Positions 62,575 through 64,000 of a stretch of 64,000 nucleotides of DNA are shown here, one piece after another (positions within the stretch are counted from its first letter, which is position 1; every line of letters starts with the position of its first letter). The stretch spans positions 1 through 64,000 of the forward strand of contig CANLSH010000008.1 in NCBI GenBank assembly GCA_947493705.1, written 5' to 3'. The notes beneath the pieces were generated by a model. It had not been told where the DNA came from, did no database searches, and worked only from the letters and a program-made list of their open reading frames with translations. A program made the translations under genes and the position numbers. Source of the stretch: an uncultured Arachnia sp. GTDB taxonomy: Bacteria > Actinomycetota > Actinomycetes > Propionibacteriales > Propionibacteriaceae.

Positions 62575-62723
62575 GGAAGCGCTGATCAATGCTTCTCGGC
62601 GAGGACGTGGCGGGCGGGATGAGATGGTGTCTCTTGCATCTGATGCGTGTAATGGATGTCGATATCCAGATGTAGGGACGCCAGATCGCCGCCGCAGCCA
62701 GGACATGATTGATCAGTGGTTCC
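62575..62723 (-). repeat. MITE-like element, copy 3
   Basis: 149 bp with terminal repeats GGAAGCGCTGATCAAT and ATTGATCAGTGGTTCC (14 of 16 bases pair). The interior matches copies 1 and 2 but lacks about 12 bases in the centre. It is oriented like copy 2. Confidence 0.82.
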
Positions 62724-63037
62724 GTAGAAGAGGTGTGCCTCGGTGCCGCTGGTTGATGTCGAACAGTAGGGCGGCTTCTGACCGAACCGTGCTGCGGAAA
62801 GTGCACCAAATTCCGATGGCCGAGTAGGCCGCATGCGGCCGTGTCGAGGTCTCGATACACGCCGGGGCTCCCTCGGCACGCGGCTCCTTCGTCGCGCTGC
62901 CACTATGGACCGGCGCTCTTGTCGAGGCGGTACCTGACCAAGAGTAGGAGTGCGTTGTTGTGCTGGACACTTCGTTCGCGCCGCGAGTGGTGTCGCCAGT
63001 TGTAGCGGTCCCAAGCGGTATTTTGTGGGGTCCTTGA
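62724..63037. other. Intergenic region with REP-like sequence
   Basis: No gene is supported. At about 62848-62890 there is a stretch similar to the REP-like element at 52.9-53.1 kb (GGTCTCGATACACGCC, then GGGGCTCC). The end of the region runs into the MerR operator. Confidence 0.45.
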
Positions 63038-63056
63038 CCCTGACACAGTGTCAGGG
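63038..63056. promoter_or_regulatory. MerR-type operator/promoter dyad
   Basis: CCCTGACACAGTGTCAGGG is a perfect 19-base palindrome, 15 bases before the MerR gene. TTGACC overlapping its left edge (63034-63039) can serve as -35. This is the usual layout of MerR/TipA-type promoters, in which the regulator twists the DNA between the -35 and -10 boxes. Confidence 0.75.
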
Positions 63057-63071
63057 CGGAGAGTGGTTGAC

Positions 63072-63866
63072 ATGTTGATCGGAGATTTCGCCCGACTCGG
63101 GCAGGTGTCGGTGCGGATGCTGCGCCACTACGACCAGATGGGGCTCCTCAGCCCCACCAGCGTCGACCAGTGGACCGGCTACCGCTCCTACTCCCCCGAG
63201 CAGCTTTCCGTCCTCAACCGCATCGTCGCACTCAAAGATCTTGGTCTGAGTCTCGAACAGGTTGGCCACGTTGTGGCCAACCGGGTCTCGGCCGAGGAAC
63301 TGCGAGGGATGCTGCGGCTCTGCCAGGCAAAGGTGGAGGAGGAGATGCGCGTCGCAGGCACCAGGCTGGCGGCGGTTGAGTCGAGGCTTCGAATGATCGA
63401 GAGGGAGGACGACATGTCCACCGACTATGTAGTCAAACACATCGACGGAGTGCGCCTCGCGGCCTACACCGACACCCTGGATCCCGAGACCATGGCGCAA
63501 CACATCGGCCCCATGTTCGATCAGGCCGTGGAGGCGCTTGCGGCCGCCCACTTCACCCCAAGCACACCCATTGCCACCTACCGGGAGGCTGACGGCGGCA
63601 TGGACGTCGTCGTCGGATTTGCCCATGCCGGTGAGGCACCCGCGGGAATGGAGATCATTGAGGTCTCCGATGGAAAGGCAGTCTGCGGCGTTCACCTCGG
63701 GTCCATGGACCGGATTGAGGAGTCATGGCAGGCCCTGCACCGCTGGATTGTGGAGAACGGATATGAGTTCGCCGGACCCTGCCGTGAGCTCTATGTGCGG
63801 TCCGAATCCGAGGATCAGGCCGACTGGGTGACGGAACTGCAACAGCCGGTTCACGCCAAGAAATAG
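63072..63866 (+). CDS. MerR-family regulator with GyrI-like effector domain
   Basis: 264 aa. N-terminal MerR helix-turn-helix ('IGDFARLGQVSVRMLRHYDQ', then MGLLSPTSVDQWTGYRSYS), a dimerising helix (~80-120), and a C-terminal GyrI-like/AraC effector-binding domain ('VVGFAHAGEAPAGMEIIEVS', 'CRELYVRSE'). It probably senses small hydrophobic or toxic compounds and regulates itself through the dyad just upstream. The ATG at 63072 was chosen. Confidence 0.92.
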   Translation: MLIGDFARLGQVSVRMLRHYDQMGLLSPTSVDQWTGYRSYSPEQLSVLNRIVALKDLGLSLEQVGHVVANRVSAEELRGMLRLCQAKVEEEMRVAGTRLAAVESRLRMIEREDDMSTDYVVKHIDGVRLAAYTDTLDPETMAQHIGPMFDQAVEALAAAHFTPSTPIATYREADGGMDVVVGFAHAGEAPAGMEIIEVSDGKAVCGVHLGSMDRIEESWQALHRWIVENGYEFAGPCRELYVRSESEDQADWVTELQQPVHAKK

Positions 63867-63881
63867 CCCGGCCTTTCGGGT

Positions 63882-64000
63882 CAGCAGTCCATCTTTTCCG
63901 GTTTCACAGCCGTGGGGACGCCACGGTTCCGGCACACCGAGATACCACGCGCGGCGAGCCCGGACTTCATCTCACGCAACGCGTCGCCGTTGAAGGCCCT
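63882..64000 (-). CDS. 3' end of an unidentified gene, cut by the window edge
   Basis: The last 38 codons are read on the minus strand, ending GVPTAVKPEKMDC and a TGA. The piece 'FNGDALREMKSGLAARGISV' is protein-like. It is too short to name a family. It converges with the MerR gene 15 bases away; a small CCCG/CGGG hairpin lies between them. Confidence 0.5.

Noticed and set aside
62724..63037. Open frames on the minus strand as a gene
   Set aside because: They cross a MITE and a REP-like stretch and change character along their length; no protein family is visible.
1..64000. CRISPR array
   Set aside because: No regularly spaced repeats of 25-40 bp with unique spacers were seen; the only tandem repeats are the short ones listed.

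Overview
The window is high-GC DNA of an actinomycete. Signs of this are a polyphosphate-dependent glucokinase, a RamB-type regulator beside a GTP-dependent PEP carboxykinase, DUF1707/PH-domain membrane proteins, an NERD/zinc-ribbon remnant, frequent GTG/TTG starts and a MobF relaxase of actinobacterial type. A member of the Propionibacteriaceae or a close relative is plausible, but that placement is inference.

Region 1 (1-11.1 kb) is accessory and partly ruined. It holds a DUF4365-like fragment coupled to an unknown 372-aa gene, two divergent small toxin-antitoxin-like modules (one intact-looking, one with a frameshifted toxin), a tightly overlapping three-gene operon (TIGR04255-family protein, membrane-anchored HTH protein, unknown protein with an SQTCD motif), and an intact Phd-like antitoxin with a truncated PIN toxin. 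After these come a truncated NERD gene, a MobF relaxase broken by a stop codon and several frameshifts, and an antisense shred of a serine dehydratase gene (sdaA). It looks like the wreck of an integrated mobile element with a living candidate defence operon next to it.

Region 2 (11.1-34.2 kb) is catabolic. It has exonuclease III; a carbohydrate ABC importer (binding protein and two permeases) with a ROK regulator and a convergent sulfatase; an AGCS sodium/amino acid symporter; and a flavin disulfide reductase-like protein. Then come a PucR-type regulator and a complete 3-hydroxybutyrate/acetoacetate use operon (two CoA-transferase subunits, GntP-type permease, 3-hydroxybutyrate dehydrogenase, thiolase), a RamB-like regulator divergent from pckG, and an LTA-synthase-like membrane phosphotransferase. 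Together the second half takes up ketone-body acids, makes acetyl-CoA and feeds gluconeogenesis.

Region 3 (34.4-64 kb) is mixed housekeeping: ohr, two NAD-binding proteins, a Na+/H+ antiporter, an alpha/beta hydrolase, an MFS transporter, a KDPG-aldolase-like protein without its catalytic lysine, secreted wall-associated proteins, pgi, a SanA-like protein, a ruined UDP-glucose dehydrogenase gene, an aldo/keto reductase, argS, ppgK and a DUF1707-YdbS-YdbT operon. It continues with two tRNA-Gly genes (CCC and UCC anticodons), a cNMP/CBS/DUF294 protein with an exonuclease, a DEAD-box helicase, a methyltransferase and a MerR regulator. Three copies of a ~150-163 bp MITE-like element with near-identical 16-bp terminal inverted repeats lie at 34.9, 50.1 and 62.6 kb. 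Other repeats are a 75-bp copy of the ppgK 3' end, a 58-bp tandem duplication carrying the tRNA 3' end, and a 19-bp tandem repeat next to a long inverted repeat.
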